64,000 nt of DNA from Trichomonas tenax (Eukaryota > Parabasalia > Trichomonadida > Trichomonadidae). Both the position numbers and the translations under genes were made by a program. Shown piece by piece: positions 1 through 10,710 of this stretch. The notes beneath the pieces were generated by a model, which had not been told where the DNA came from, ran no database searches, and worked only from the letters and a program-made list of their open reading frames with translations. How positions within the stretch are numbered: the first letter of the stretch is position 1; every line of letters begins with the position of its first letter. The DNA lies in contig JALKBU010000012.1 in the NCBI GenBank assembly GCA_023091735.1, forward strand, positions 1 through 64,000, given 5' to 3'.

Positions 1-707
1 CCACTTACACCACTGGATAGACAACTATCAATATGTACATGAAAGTACTTTCAAATCGAAAAAATATTGATCAGATAAAAAGTTATGAAGGTCGCGGGAC
101 TACACCGCAGAAGGAAAAATACTGCCGGTTTTATTTTCGACCTCGAATTAGCAAGCTTACATTTTTTGAAAAATTATTAACTCCTTTTCTGTTTTGCACA
201 CCCAATAATGATTTTGCTATAAAAAATATCGAATTCGAAATTTGAAATTCTATATTTTGAGGGATAATAAACACATAATATTATTCTAGTTTATGTGTTA
301 TTGATATTTTAAATCTGTTTTCTTCTTGTTGCAGTTTATTGGTCGAGATATTTTTGTTTTTTATAAAAACTCGATTTTATTCGATATCTACTTAATTCTC
401 ATCAATAGATTCACTTTTTCTAAAATAATAGAATGTTTTTATTATGATAGATTTTTAATAGTTGAAAAATTATTTTCTTTATATAAAAATTTCTTTTTTC
501 ACATCAAATAATGGTTATATAAAAGTTTTATAAAATCCAATATGTATTATTTTACATTTATTCATTATGTAGGTTGTTTTTATTCGTCAATATGGGATAT
601 TTTAAATTTTTGAAAATATTTTTGAAATATTTGAAATCAGAACTAGATGCTAATGTTGAAAATAGAGAATTTCGTCAGTTGTCACAAATAAAAGTTCATT
701 TTTATAA
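1..707. other. AT-rich non-coding stretch
   Basis: No supportable gene is seen. Short open frames (for example 33-245 and 592-711) have no recognisable domain and low-complexity AT-rich composition. The 592-711 frame ends over the next gene's start and lies upstream of that gene's TCATTT initiator-like motif at 696-701, so it is probably not translated. Confidence 0.5.
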
Positions 708-1457
708 ATGAAGTCTGATTCAATTAAATTGACGAAATTAGACAAAGTTATTGACGGTTTAGACCAAAGCTGTGCAGCGAGGAAATCACAGATCGAGGCC
801 CAATTGGCGATGTCGATCAGTTTAATAAAATTCGCGAGAAAAGAAGCTCCAACATTCGAAAAAGAGATATCGTTTGCTGTTGTCCCGTTACAGAAAATCA
901 CAAAAATCGAAGAAAAAGAGTTAGAATCAGAAAAGAGACTCGCCGACGATTTAAACGACATTTTGGCTCGAAAGAGGGTCATTTCGAGACTGGAACAAGA
1001 ACAACTGAGTGCTATTGAAACGTACAAACAGTCCAAATTGCATTTTGAAAACGAGCATCACAAGTTACAAATCGAATATAACCAAAATTCAAGCGGAAAG
1101 CAGCTACAATACGCGGAAGATGAATATAAGAAGGCTAAAGAAGCGAGATCCGCTGCATTAGAAAATGCTAAACTCACTACACAACGATTAATTGACGAAA
1201 AGCAAAAATTCTCACGATTTATGGCAAATAGAATTAAGCACGGTTTTTCGCAATACGGATGTATTTTTGCTTCAACATCTCAAGAAAAATCTGATCAATA
1301 TTCTCAAATGAACAATAATTTTTCACAATTGCGTCAACAAATCGATACCCTCGCACAAGGGACTATTGCTAATATGCCACAAGGAGGAAATTCGAATCAA
1401 AATGGAAATGAAAAATTATTCGAATCAATAAAGAATCCATTCGATGACTTACATTGA
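708..1457 (+). CDS. Coiled-coil protein with C-terminal NPF motif, possibly BAR-like
   Basis: The protein is 249 aa, highly charged and predicted almost wholly helical from about residue 10 to 215, followed by a Q/N/G-rich linker and a C-terminal NPFDDL. NPF is the canonical EH-domain ligand of endocytic adaptors. Length and charge pattern would suit a BAR-type membrane-curvature dimer, but no family signature is visible and this is inference. The start at 708 is supported by a TCATTT initiator-like motif 12 nt upstream (696-701); the codon before it is a stop in the same frame. It is not part of an operon; the next gene starts 800 bp downstream on the same strand. It could also be a simple cytoskeletal coiled coil. 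Confidence 0.7.
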   Translation: MKSDSIKLTKLDKVIDGLDQSCAARKSQIEAQLAMSISLIKFARKEAPTFEKEISFAVVPLQKITKIEEKELESEKRLADDLNDILARKRVISRLEQEQLSAIETYKQSKLHFENEHHKLQIEYNQNSSGKQLQYAEDEYKKAKEARSAALENAKLTTQRLIDEKQKFSRFMANRIKHGFSQYGCIFASTSQEKSDQYSQMNNNFSQLRQQIDTLAQGTIANMPQGGNSNQNGNEKLFESIKNPFDDLH

Positions 1458-2256
1458 TGACAATCTATGTTCAATCCAGTAATTTTCAAATGCGTTACAG
1501 AAAATATATAAACTCATGTTATTTAATGAGATATTGAATATTTGATCTCAAATGTTCACATTGGAATGAGTGATGTTAACCCGAACAATAATAACAATAG
1601 CTCCGAATAGAATCTTGATATTTGTAGAGTAATTAACAATTTCAAAAATCTTTTTTATTTTACCGATAATACCATATTTTAAACATTTGACGATCATTAC
1701 AAGAGCATTGAAGTACCAATGCTTACTATTACAAAGACGAATTTTCAAATTGTATTTCATCAATATCGAAAAACTTTTTTATCATTAATAAACCATGGCA
1801 TTCAATTCACATCAAAAACCTAAGTATATTTTTTCCAATATACTTATAGCTTAAATTCATTATATTATGAAATAGAAGCAATTTTTATAAAAATACTTAA
1901 AAGTGATGGACAAATTGTCATGAAAAGTATTCAATTCACGATTGTTCGAAATTTAAGTTCAAGCTCCAAACCACGATTTTCTATTAGGAAATTTCATCGG
2001 TAAAATGGATCCATCTAAAATTTTGATCAAAAACGATTTTTCAAAATTGCAATTGATTTTATAAGCGACGGCCATATATTTTTTCGATATATTTAAATAG
2101 AGCTACTGAAGCATTATATGAACTCATCATTCTTTTCCTTCTCTTATCGTAACCCGCCGAAATAAAGCAAAATATTCAAAATTATTAATACAAATAATCA
2201 CCAATCTATATTTTTGATATAAAAAATACAAAACAAAAAATCATTTATTTTAAAAA
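1458..2256. other. Non-coding intergenic
   Basis: AT-rich sequence without a supportable gene. A TCATTT initiator-like motif at 2241-2246 lies 10 nt before the MFS start codon. Confidence 0.5.
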
Positions 2257-3615
2257 ATGAAATTTGGAAAAGCGTTTCATTTGCGAAGGATTCTGATATT
2301 CTTCGTTTTGTACGTCATTTACGCCTTAGTTTCATTCCACAGGAACTGCACTACGATTGTCATTGAAGAAATGGCGAAAGCTTATAAAGTCGAAGAATCT
2401 AGTCTACATTTTCTTGGATCCGTGTATTTCTACTCCTACGGCATTATGCAGATATTCGCCGGACTTTTATGCGATATAAACGAGCCTGCGTATATTATTG
2501 CGATTGCGCAAATTGTGTGCGGCTTGGGATCGATTCTCTGCGGTTATTCTACTACTGTCACAATGGGCACAATCGGGAGACTGTTAGTTGGTATCGGTTG
2601 CGGTCCAGTTTATGTTCCGGTTTGTCGATGCATGGCGAACTGGTTCGATCTCAAGTGGTATTCGATTCTTACCGGCGTTTTACTGGCAATCAGCGGTGTT
2701 GGAGGCTTAGTTGCCACGAGACCACTCGAATCTTTAACACACATCATAGGATGGAGAGTTTGCTTCTATCTCTTCGGAGGAATGTCTCTGCTGTTCAGTG
2801 TGTTGTGCGCGCTGCTTGTTAGAGGAAATCCGAAGAAATATGGATTCCCATCAGTTAATATGGAAATGAATGAAGTGCAGGAACAGAGCACACTCACTGC
2901 AAAGTTTAGGCAGCTCAGAGATAATGTTGGCGTCATCCTTAAGAAACCAGGCTTCTATTTAGTTACATTATATTCGATATTGATCAACGGTCCTTATTAT
3001 CTGACGGCATCTGAATGGGGAAAACCGATGCTCAGAGATATATTCAAATACTCTAAAAACGACGCCTCAAACGCCTTAATTAGTTGTGCGATTGGCGTTA
3101 TTCTCGCAGCGATTATTCTTCCTTTCACATCGGACCACGTTTATTCCAGGAAGTGGGTGATATTCGTCACATCTTTAATGGGAGGCGCTGTGCATCTCTG
3201 GGTGTATATTGCTGGCGACAATCTCAAGAAGTGGGAAGTTTGGCTCGTTGTTGGAATGATCGGTTTCACAACACTTCCCACAACATCAATCGCTTATCCT
3301 CTCGTCAGAGAGTACTATCACCCGTCGATCGCTGGCTCTGCTATAGGTATGAGCAACTGCCTCGCGTTCTGCATGAGTGGCGCTTACATGGAAGTCTGCT
3401 CGACGATTATTAGTCACTTTGGATCAACGATCGAAGATGGACGACACGTTTACACTCTAAAGGGATACAAGAACGGATTCTGGCTTCCAGGTCTTATCTT
3501 CATGTTCGCGGCCTGCTTGGACACAATTATTCTCAAAGACTCAGAGTTCGTCACAAAGAAGAAAGAAGATACTCTCACATCTTCTCTTCTTTCATTTACA
3601 GATGACCAACAATAG
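2257..3615 (+). CDS. Major facilitator superfamily transporter
   Basis: The 452-aa protein is dominated by hydrophobic helices consistent with 12 membrane segments in two halves. Helix 4 carries G-R-L-L-V-G-I-G-C-G-P, the MFS glycine-rich motif (residues ~108-118). The loop between segments 8 and 9 has SDHVYSRKW, a variant of the conserved D-x-x-x-R-K element. An early R-N pair (VSFHRNC) and the long central loop after residue ~195 fit the organophosphate/anion or sugar-phosphate type of MFS seen in many protists, but the substrate cannot be assigned. Length is normal for the superfamily. The start is preceded by TCATTT 10-16 nt upstream. The C-terminus is cytosolic and lysine/serine rich. 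Codon use is GC-richer than flanking DNA, typical here of intact housekeeping genes. Confidence 0.85.
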   Translation: MKFGKAFHLRRILIFFVLYVIYALVSFHRNCTTIVIEEMAKAYKVEESSLHFLGSVYFYSYGIMQIFAGLLCDINEPAYIIAIAQIVCGLGSILCGYSTTVTMGTIGRLLVGIGCGPVYVPVCRCMANWFDLKWYSILTGVLLAISGVGGLVATRPLESLTHIIGWRVCFYLFGGMSLLFSVLCALLVRGNPKKYGFPSVNMEMNEVQEQSTLTAKFRQLRDNVGVILKKPGFYLVTLYSILINGPYYLTASEWGKPMLRDIFKYSKNDASNALISCAIGVILAAIILPFTSDHVYSRKWVIFVTSLMGGAVHLWVYIAGDNLKKWEVWLVVGMIGFTTLPTTSIAYPLVREYYHPSIAGSAIGMSNCLAFCMSGAYMEVCSTIISHFGSTIEDGRHVYTLKGYKNGFWLPGLIFMFAACLDTIILKDSEFVTKKKEDTLTSSLLSFTDDQQ

Positions 3616-3630
3616 ATTATTTTGTTATTA

Positions 3631-3692
3631 ATAATAAAGCAATCTTTGTTTCTAATGATAATAATAAAGCAATCTTAGTTTCTATTGATAAT
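3631..3692 (+). repeat. Short tandem duplication in the MFS 3' region
   Basis: Two near-identical ~31-bp copies built on AATAATAAAGCAATCTT(A/T)G lie just after the MFS stop codon. Each contains AATAAA-like sequence that could serve as a polyadenylation signal. Confidence 0.6.
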
Positions 3693-4041
3693 ACCTAAGA
3701 CGCCAATTTATTTCGATTCTGAACAATGTATTATTACTCACAAGCTATGTTATTATGAGTATTCATTTATTCAATACATCAATTGATTTTCTGAAGATGA
3801 TGCTTACGACTATGTTCCAACGGATGGATGTCCAGAAGAAACCGATAATGAAGGGTCCAATTATAGTGTTGATAAAATCGATTCAGGTCAAAACAGTTTT
3901 TTCTACGACAGAAATCGCACTCATGTTTGTTGTTTGCTTACTTTCTGTTGGGTTGCTTGTGTTCAATTAATTCCATGGCGACGAAAACGACAAAATACAT
4001 GAAGACAAAGATGTTGAAGGAAATGAAAAAATTTTTAACTA
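3690..4041 (+). pseudogene. Detached 3' end of a BspA-like gene
   Basis: This stretch aligns by eye with the end of the intact BspA gene at 48,331-51,474. It keeps a TTATGAGTATTC block, a coding block reading YVPTDGCPEE, a threonine/glutamate-to-membrane-helix region and an acidic tail ending in TTTTTAACTAAA. Frameshifts break it, and nothing of the upstream leucine-rich repeats remains. It is a gene relic rather than an exon, because no splice signals accompany it. Confidence 0.65.
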
Positions 4042-4120
4042 AAGAATTAAATTTAGAATAATATAAGGGTGAAATTTTAATCCTAAAATCAACTAATAAA
4101 CAAAGAAATAAAATAAAAGA

Positions 4121-6199
4121 TTACTCGTTATCAGGACCGTCAAGAGTTTGGTTATACGAATGTCTTCTCCTCCTTGCGAACTCCTTCAAAGTGTCCGGAT
4201 TGACTCGCTCGATTTTCTTTCCTTGCCTGGGCGATGGAAGCGGCATTGGCGCCAAGTCTTTCTTTGTCAAGAATCTCTTGTGCGGTTTCTCGAGCTTTAC
4301 CTGAGGTGCTGATGGACCGTACATCGGAGTGACGTCCTCAAGATTCTCTGTCTGTTCGGATGGCTTTGGGAATCTCTCGATCATCGTCTCTGACTGTCCT
4401 GAGCGGGCAGCAAGCCAAAGAGGAGCGTGTGATGTCGCATTCGGATTTGCGCCGAGTTCAAGAAGGGACTCGACGCAGTCAGCGTTGCCGTAGTAGACAG
4501 CATAAGTGAGCGCTGTCCAACCGCACAAATCTTGCTCATCGAGGTTGTTCGTGTTCAATGCAATGAGCGTCAAAACAAGCGGATCTCCTTCGATAGCAGC
4601 AGCGTGAATGGGCTGGTGATCGCTGTATAACTTGATGTCACCGCTCGCGATGCACTTGAAGACATTGAAAAGATCGTGCTCTGCGATGGCGTCCAAAATT
4701 GTGTACGTCTTCAGGCGATTGTCAGAAAATGCCAATTCAACGTATTTCTTTCTAATGAATTCCTCGCGTTTCTCTAGCGGAGACGAGGCAGTGATCTTCT
4801 CTGAGTCGTCCGCTCTGTATTCGAGGAATTCGTTTGTTGGCTGATCGTGGAGTTTCTCGAAAACTCTCAGCGGCCATGGATGGATTGTATCGAGCGCGAG
4901 GGACCTGACGCGTGAGTGTGTAGGTCCAAGAGACCTGTGAACACCGCCGCATTTCGAGCACAAATGTTGACACCAGTTTAAGGTTATCCAAGTTGCGTCA
5001 CAAGATTTGCAATCCGCGCACTCGAAGCGTAGTGAGTGTACAGATTTGACTGGCATCACTGTTCTGCGGTGTGGAACTTCTCGTTCTGATTTCTTTGGTG
5101 AACCGTTGTTATTAATCGCAGAGATGATATTGGACTCGATGATAGATATCCACTTGTCGAGGTCGTATTGTGAGACGCACTCAAACACCCGGACTTCGTC
5201 ATGTGAAGTAATGGAGAAACAATTTGGACGCTGTGAGTCCTTTTCGTATCGGACGCTGCTGAGAACGAGGTTGATTGTCGTCGGATCGCGCATGTATTCG
5301 TCGACTGTCGGTCCATAAGATAAAAATCCATTTGCAACAGTGACGAAACGCCTCTGCCAGTTATTGAAATGCTTTCCTCTCTTGTACAGCCATCCATGGA
5401 TCGTAAGCTTTGTCGTTCCTTTGAATGGTGTCGAAAATCTGTTCCAATAATTAGGAAGAATGCCGCAAATCGACGATTCGAGTTTCTGAGCGTCCGTCTT
5501 TTGCTTCTGTTTATCCGCTTTAATCACTTCCAAGAGCGCATCATGCTTAACCATGTTGTTATTATTTTTAATGAGAATTTTGTTAAGAAAGTCTGCCTGT
5601 TTGTTATGAGATTCGATGAAGCCGGCGATAATCAACGACGGGAGTGTCTTCATGTCGACAGTTATCTCTTCTAGTTTGTTATATAAGTTTACAAAAGTTG
5701 ATGAAGCGTATTTATGCGCATCGACGAGATTTGACTGTTTAATGAGGAATCCCTTCGAGTTCTGATTGGTTTCTTGCATGAGTTTGTCGAAAGCGTCCTC
5801 GAAATTATTGTGATTTTCTTCAGCTACTGTGTTTAAATATTCCATGTCTTCGATCGATTTAATGAAATCGTTTACGGGATTCAGAATGTGGTCGTCAAAG
5901 ACCCTCAAGTAAATGTCAATCGAATCTTTCAATCCATTTGCCACTTCTTGGAAGCGACAACCGCGCAAAGCAGAGCCAAATTCGGACACACTGGACAACG
6001 CATCCTCGATATCCACCAATCTTTGCTGCAAAGAGCTGTATGTTACGCGATAATTCGCAAATACTGTCTTCAATTTCTCGAGTTTTCGTCCTAAATCGTG
6101 GAAATACATGTAGCGCTGCTTCTGGCCGAGCTCGAATGTCGGTGATTCGCCCAAGAATTTTAATAAATTCTCTTGGAACGATTCAGGATCAACTTCCAT
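4121..6199 (-). CDS. BAR-PH-ArfGAP-ankyrin Arf GTPase-activating protein (ACAP/centaurin-beta type)
   Basis: The 692-aa protein has an N-terminal helical BAR domain (~15-240), a PH domain (~264-360, beginning THGWLYKRG-like and ending at D-K-W), an ArfGAP zinc finger (~385-500), ankyrin repeats (~520-605) and a basic/proline tail. The zinc ligands C394-x2-C397-x16-C414-x2-C417 have exact family spacing. R422 in GGVHRSLG is the arginine finger that stimulates GTP hydrolysis on Arf. The expected role is coupling membrane curvature and phosphoinositide binding to Arf inactivation in endocytosis or recycling. The domain order is that of animal ACAPs and plant AGDs, and length is typical. No TCA(C/T)TT motif is obvious upstream. 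Confidence 0.95.
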   Translation of the reverse strand: MEVDPESFQENLLKFLGESPTFELGQKQRYMYFHDLGRKLEKLKTVFANYRVTYSSLQQRLVDIEDALSSVSEFGSALRGCRFQEVANGLKDSIDIYLRVFDDHILNPVNDFIKSIEDMEYLNTVAEENHNNFEDAFDKLMQETNQNSKGFLIKQSNLVDAHKYASSTFVNLYNKLEEITVDMKTLPSLIIAGFIESHNKQADFLNKILIKNNNNMVKHDALLEVIKADKQKQKTDAQKLESSICGILPNYWNRFSTPFKGTTKLTIHGWLYKRGKHFNNWQRRFVTVANGFLSYGPTVDEYMRDPTTINLVLSSVRYEKDSQRPNCFSITSHDEVRVFECVSQYDLDKWISIIESNIISAINNNGSPKKSEREVPHRRTVMPVKSVHSLRFECADCKSCDATWITLNWCQHLCSKCGGVHRSLGPTHSRVRSLALDTIHPWPLRVFEKLHDQPTNEFLEYRADDSEKITASSPLEKREEFIRKKYVELAFSDNRLKTYTILDAIAEHDLFNVFKCIASGDIKLYSDHQPIHAAAIEGDPLVLTLIALNTNNLDEQDLCGWTALTYAVYYGNADCVESLLELGANPNATSHAPLWLAARSGQSETMIERFPKPSEQTENLEDVTPMYGPSAPQVKLEKPHKRFLTKKDLAPMPLPSPRQGKKIERVNPDTLKEFARRRRHSYNQTLDGPDNE

Positions 6200-8753
6200 A
6201 AATTTTTTTTATTTCATTCAAATTAAATTTTTTACGCAAATTGCTGCAAAATTACCCTTCAATTTTCTGATGCTCGATCAACCTGCTGCAGTTTAGGTGC
6301 ACCAATCTTCACCGAATTTAGCGCACAAGTTCTCCATTGTCTAAAAATCAACTTCGCTCAATCAAATAACCAGGGATACAATCTATTTCTTAAAATCAGA
6401 TTTAGAATTTATTCATTCATGGTCAAAAGTACGCAGTAATCAATAAATCAAGATGCCAGAGGTGTATTTCTACATCTATCTCTGTTATATGGATGGAAGC
6501 AATTGTCTCGCACCATTTTTATAATCCAGCACTACTCGAGTTTTGCTTGTTCAGCAAGCATGTAGTGCACAAAATGGTAAACAAGTGAAAAGTGAAATAA
6601 AATTTAATAAACATTTCAAAATCTAACTAAAAATATTCAATTTTTGCTTGGCAGCGGAAAATGCAGCAAATTTTCCTCCCAAAATTGAAGTGATTTGTAA
6701 AGTTGCTGCATTTTGGGTAACCTACAAAAACCATTTTTTGCTTTGTTGTAGCTTTATTTCTGCATATTTTTAAATTGAGAGAAAACATTTTCTGATAGGA
6801 ATTTTAGACTAAGCATAGTATATTTCTAGATAAAATTTTCATTTGTTGGCATTTTGTTTTGTAAATCAAAATGGAGATATCCACCATTATCAGATGAGAA
6901 ATTGACTCTTGTTTTCCAATTTAATTGTTTGATACGACAGTTTTTTTTTAATTTTTTTTTCTAACCATCTTATTTATAGTGATTCATTAACTGTAATGAT
7001 TCTTTTGGCTTGGTTTTAGCGATTGGTGAACTTACAGCTTTAAGGAATTTGATATTTCTGAAATTGAATCAAATAATATGCTTGAAATGAGCCTTTGTTA
7101 GGTTGCAGCCGTAATACATTCGTCACCTCTATGCTATCCACTGATTAGATAATAACCTTTATGTTCAATATGATTTTTCATCAATTAATTTTAATTTTGC
7201 AATATGACAACGTGTTAGCGGCTGATATTAATACCCACAACTTTTGTATTCATTTTGTACCAAATAAGGCATCCAATTATACATATTCTCGGAATATATT
7301 TGATTACATATGTAAGTCATAATGTTGATCAATGAATATCTATTCCATTCTTCGAGTTTAGTATAGTTTATAAGTGTACACTTGTTATTATATCATTTAT
7401 AAATGGATCAAAGAAATTATAGCAAAATCTGATAAATACTTAAGAAAACGCTTTTACTTGTCAAGAGAACTCATATTTGAAGTGATTCTGATTTCAGTCA
7501 GATATTTGATTTTTGGAGAAAAAATATACAGTTCGACAAAGTTGAACTCCTTCTATAATCAATGAACCAATTGATGGATAATCCAATTTTATAACATTTT
7601 AATAATTTTCTCATGTTTTTATGTATGATATCACAAATTTTTATCATAAAATCAATTTTATGCATCTGCAATTAATGGCAGATATGAAGCATTGATTTTT
7701 ATAACATTGTTAATGATATAGACTTCATATACTGATATTTTTTTTATTTTGAAAATATTAATATTAATGTTTTCCTTTGATCTAATGTTGTTCAAATTTT
7801 TCATAACAGATATTGTTATTTTACAAAGTAACACATCTTAAACACATGGTTTAATATTATTATCGAAAAATTTTATATTTAAGCATCGTTTTGTCCAAAA
7901 TTCAACTAAGAAAACTGTTGAAGAAGATGAGCATATAGATTTTATTAAAGGGTTACTTCTAATCACATATATTTTGCATAAAATTTCAATATCAATGCGA
8001 AAAATGTGTTTAATATGAATTGATTATTCTCTTACTAATAAAACGCAAATGAATATATATCTTTATCATAATGAAGTCTGAAGCCACATTTTTCCTAAAA
8101 TGTCAAAAATTCGCAATCAAAACATTGTTTTCCATTGTTACTATTTTTTGCAAACAATTTTCACGCATCTAGTATATGCTTATTTCAAGGTTAATTCTTT
8201 GTTTAATGAGATATTTCAAGGTATTTTTCAAAAATATGTTTTGAATCAACCAACAACACAAAATTCAACTCGCACAGTACAGTTGTAATTATTGTTTGAA
8301 TGATATCTTGCAACATTTGATATTTTGAAAATGTCGGTTGAATATGTGGCCGATTTTCATATAACTCACACAATACATTTTATTTTATCGTGCAAAGTAA
8401 TACGGTTTCATATTTCTGCAAAAAAACATTACATATTCAGAAACCATCATTAATTTTACAAAATGGCTTCATTTCCCATAATTACATCACACAAGATTTG
8501 TCCCTAACAGATGAACACATCAAACTCATTTTCAAAAGAGATCAATCATTGTTGTTATAATTAAATTTCAACATACATTATTTTGTCTGAGAGAAACCTT
8601 ATTTTGATCTATATCTACATATGCAGAAGAGCTATCAATACCTAAGAAGCACGAATATATATAATGTACAGTGAATTATATATTGCAGTATATTAGATAT
8701 TTTTTTTTCATTGTACACTATACTCATTATAGCTGAAATAATATGTTTTTTCA
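6200..8753. other. Long AT-rich intergenic region
   Basis: About 2.5 kb with no supportable gene. Short open frames at 7,374-7,565 and 8,100-8,288 are low complexity with no family signal. GCTGCA-rich blocks near 6,240-6,300 and 6,650-6,720 are loosely inverted relative to each other, perhaps a worn element. Confidence 0.5.
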
Positions 8754-9538
8754 TCATTTTGGTTCTGAATCAGTGAAATCATTGACGAAAACATGTCCTT
8801 GTGGACCTTCTTTGAACCATACAGTTTTGAGGCTAAAGTATGGCTCCAATCTAAAAAGATCAGATGTAATGTATTTCGATTCACCGTTGCAAATTACTTG
8901 AGTTCTGTTGCATAATTATGCAATCTTAACAAAAGCGGGTTTGTCGACAGACAGTGATTGGAATGTTAAATAACGTAATAGGATGTTCTTCAAGTGCGAT
9001 AATGAGAAGTATTCGCCAAGGCGATCTGGAAGACCATAAAAATGAGTAGTTTGAGCAAGCGATACATTTATGAAGAAGAATGTCTGTTTGAATAGTTCAT
9101 GGTATACATTGTTTGAATGAAGTTTATAATAATCAGTTGAGTAATCCAAATTTGGCTTAATTTTGCTGTATGGATACCAATAACAATTTGTTTTCCCATT
9201 ATTTGGGAATAGTGTATTATTTATCCCGAGAGTAGAGCAGTTTTTTGGAATGATTTTTGTGTGAATATAAATATTTTGGTGACTTTTGGAACGAATAATG
9301 AGATTAGTTTCATTTTTGACAAAATAACCACATGCCGTTGCAGGCACGCACCGTCCATAGTTCACTATGCCATTTATTTCGATAGTCCAATCTTCAGAAA
9401 TGTCAATAAACATTATTTCATTGGAAAAACATAATCAACACCAGGAAAAACTTCGTAGTATATCATTTCCAAACCGTCAAAATATATTGTTTCGGTTTTA
9501 TTTTTAGCTCGTAACAAAGTTAAATTCGAAAATACCAT
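8754..9538 (-). pseudogene. Broken gene of unknown function
   Basis: The central open frame (8,916-9,413) has natural amino-acid composition with several cysteines and N-glycosylation sequons. It can be followed past an in-frame TAA (8,913-8,915) to another stop at 8,754-8,756. Upstream, a 1-nt frame change near 9,417 connects it to a start at 9,536-9,538. The pieces read as one protein of roughly 260 aa. I recognise no family. The cysteine/asparagine pattern suggests a secreted or lumenal protein, but no clear signal peptide is present. Confidence 0.5.
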
Positions 9539-10039
9539 ATGTCACTTTTGATCCAAAAATAAGTTGGATCAACAATTGGGGGTCTTCCCCACATGCATCC
9601 CAAAATGGGAAAAAAATTATATTTTACAATAAAAAGTGTTTTATGGAAAATGGGGGAAACTTTTTACAGTGGGCAATCATACATTAGATAGGGAAATACA
9701 CCGCGAATTCATGGTTTCAATTTCAAAGAAAACTAAATACCTTTCTCCATATCCCCATCTTTCCCCATTGTTCCTCTCAATTTTCCCAAAAGGTGACACA
9801 AAATTGAATACCCGCCACACATTTTTTAGTTGTGGGGACTCAATTTTGAGGAAAAGTGACGCTCGATTTCAATACCACAAATGGTGATTTTGGGGAATTT
9901 GAGAGTCATTGGCCGCAAAGATGGGGATTTCGTAGTTTTATTGCTTGTAATGTAATAAATCAATGCTATTTTTGATAATTTCAGAATTTTTAGTTCATTT
10001 ATTTGTGTTTGTCATGTGTCTGGAGGCCTTGCCTCCTGC
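9539..10039. other. Non-coding flank of the Maverick
   Basis: No gene is supported. The stretch holds runs of CCCCA/TGGGG (9,575-9,930) that recur on both strands, suggesting a small degraded inverted-repeat element, and ends in the CCTGC target site at 10,035-10,039. Confidence 0.45.
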
Positions 10040-10310
10040 AGTAGTATACAAAGTGTGATTTTTTGGGATAGTCCAAAATTTTGTCCAAACCCCAAAAACT
10101 CCCACTCTGAGAATATCCATAATTATAATTTCCCCAAAATTCATATTATAACAATTTTCCTATCATTTATATCAAAATCCCAATAATTTCTATAATTTGT
10201 TATTAAAATGTATTGATTAATTAATAATCTAAATTCTTATTGTTATGATTTATTAATGGTTTATCTAAATTTGTAAAAATAAAAAATATTTTTTATATAT
10301 TTTTTCTTCT
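10040..10310. repeat. Left terminal inverted repeat of the Maverick
   Basis: It is near-identical in reverse complement to 22,920-23,178 over the outer ~170 bp (shared blocks include CCAAAATTTTGTCCAAACC and AAACTCCCACTCTGA) and more diverged inward, ending near AAAAAATATTTTTTAT. Confidence 0.93.
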
Positions 10311-10321
10311 AATAAATAATA

Positions 10322-10600
10322 ATGACAACAACTCAAAATCTTTATTCTAATTGTTTTATGGATAAAAATTTCGTATGTAATATTTCAATTTCTGATAAAA
10401 AACTTAGCCAATTATTAACAAAATTAACACGTAAATATATGTATTTAAAAAATCAGAAGAAATATTAAAAATATTGTGATTATTTGGAATATGTAGAAGA
10501 ATAGACCTCAGAGCTTTATAATAAAGATTTTGATGATGTATTTATCGAATCAATAATTTCGCATAATTATGACGATTATTATGAACCATATGACGAATAA
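10322..10600 (+). pseudogene. Small Maverick gene with two in-frame stops
   Basis: Read from the ATG at 10,322, one frame runs about 92 codons to TAA at 10,598-10,600. It is interrupted by a TAA after codon 48 and by a TAG about a dozen codons later. Acidic, aspartate- and tyrosine-rich residues at the end resemble small Maverick accessory proteins, but no function is known. It lies first inside the left terminal repeat and in the same orientation as the polymerase. Confidence 0.45.
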
Positions 10601-10687
10601 TATCAAAAATAATTTTAAATTTTATTTTTGTCAGATAAAAAATATATCAAAAATAATTTGGAAAATTTGGGGTATCTATAAAAAATT

Positions 10688-10710
10688 TATATTTTTATTT
10701 TTATTAAAAG
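10688..10710 (+). promoter_or_regulatory. Maverick start-proximal A/T motif before polB
   Basis: TTTTTATTTTTATTAAAAG ends directly at the ATG at 10,711. The same pattern precedes other genes of the element and is not seen before host genes. Confidence 0.55.

Noticed and set aside
592..711. 39-codon frame upstream of the coiled-coil gene, possibly a frameshifted N-terminus
   Set aside because: The TCATTT initiator-like motif at 696-701 lies between it and the ATG at 708, so the downstream start alone explains the gene.
2469..3413. Overlapping frames within the MFS gene
   Set aside because: Shadows of the 452-aa transporter frame, rich in arginine and cysteine as expected from out-of-frame reading.
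6236..6725. Inverted GCTGCA-rich blocks as a defined transposon
   Set aside because: Similarity between the arms is too weak and discontinuous to define ends.
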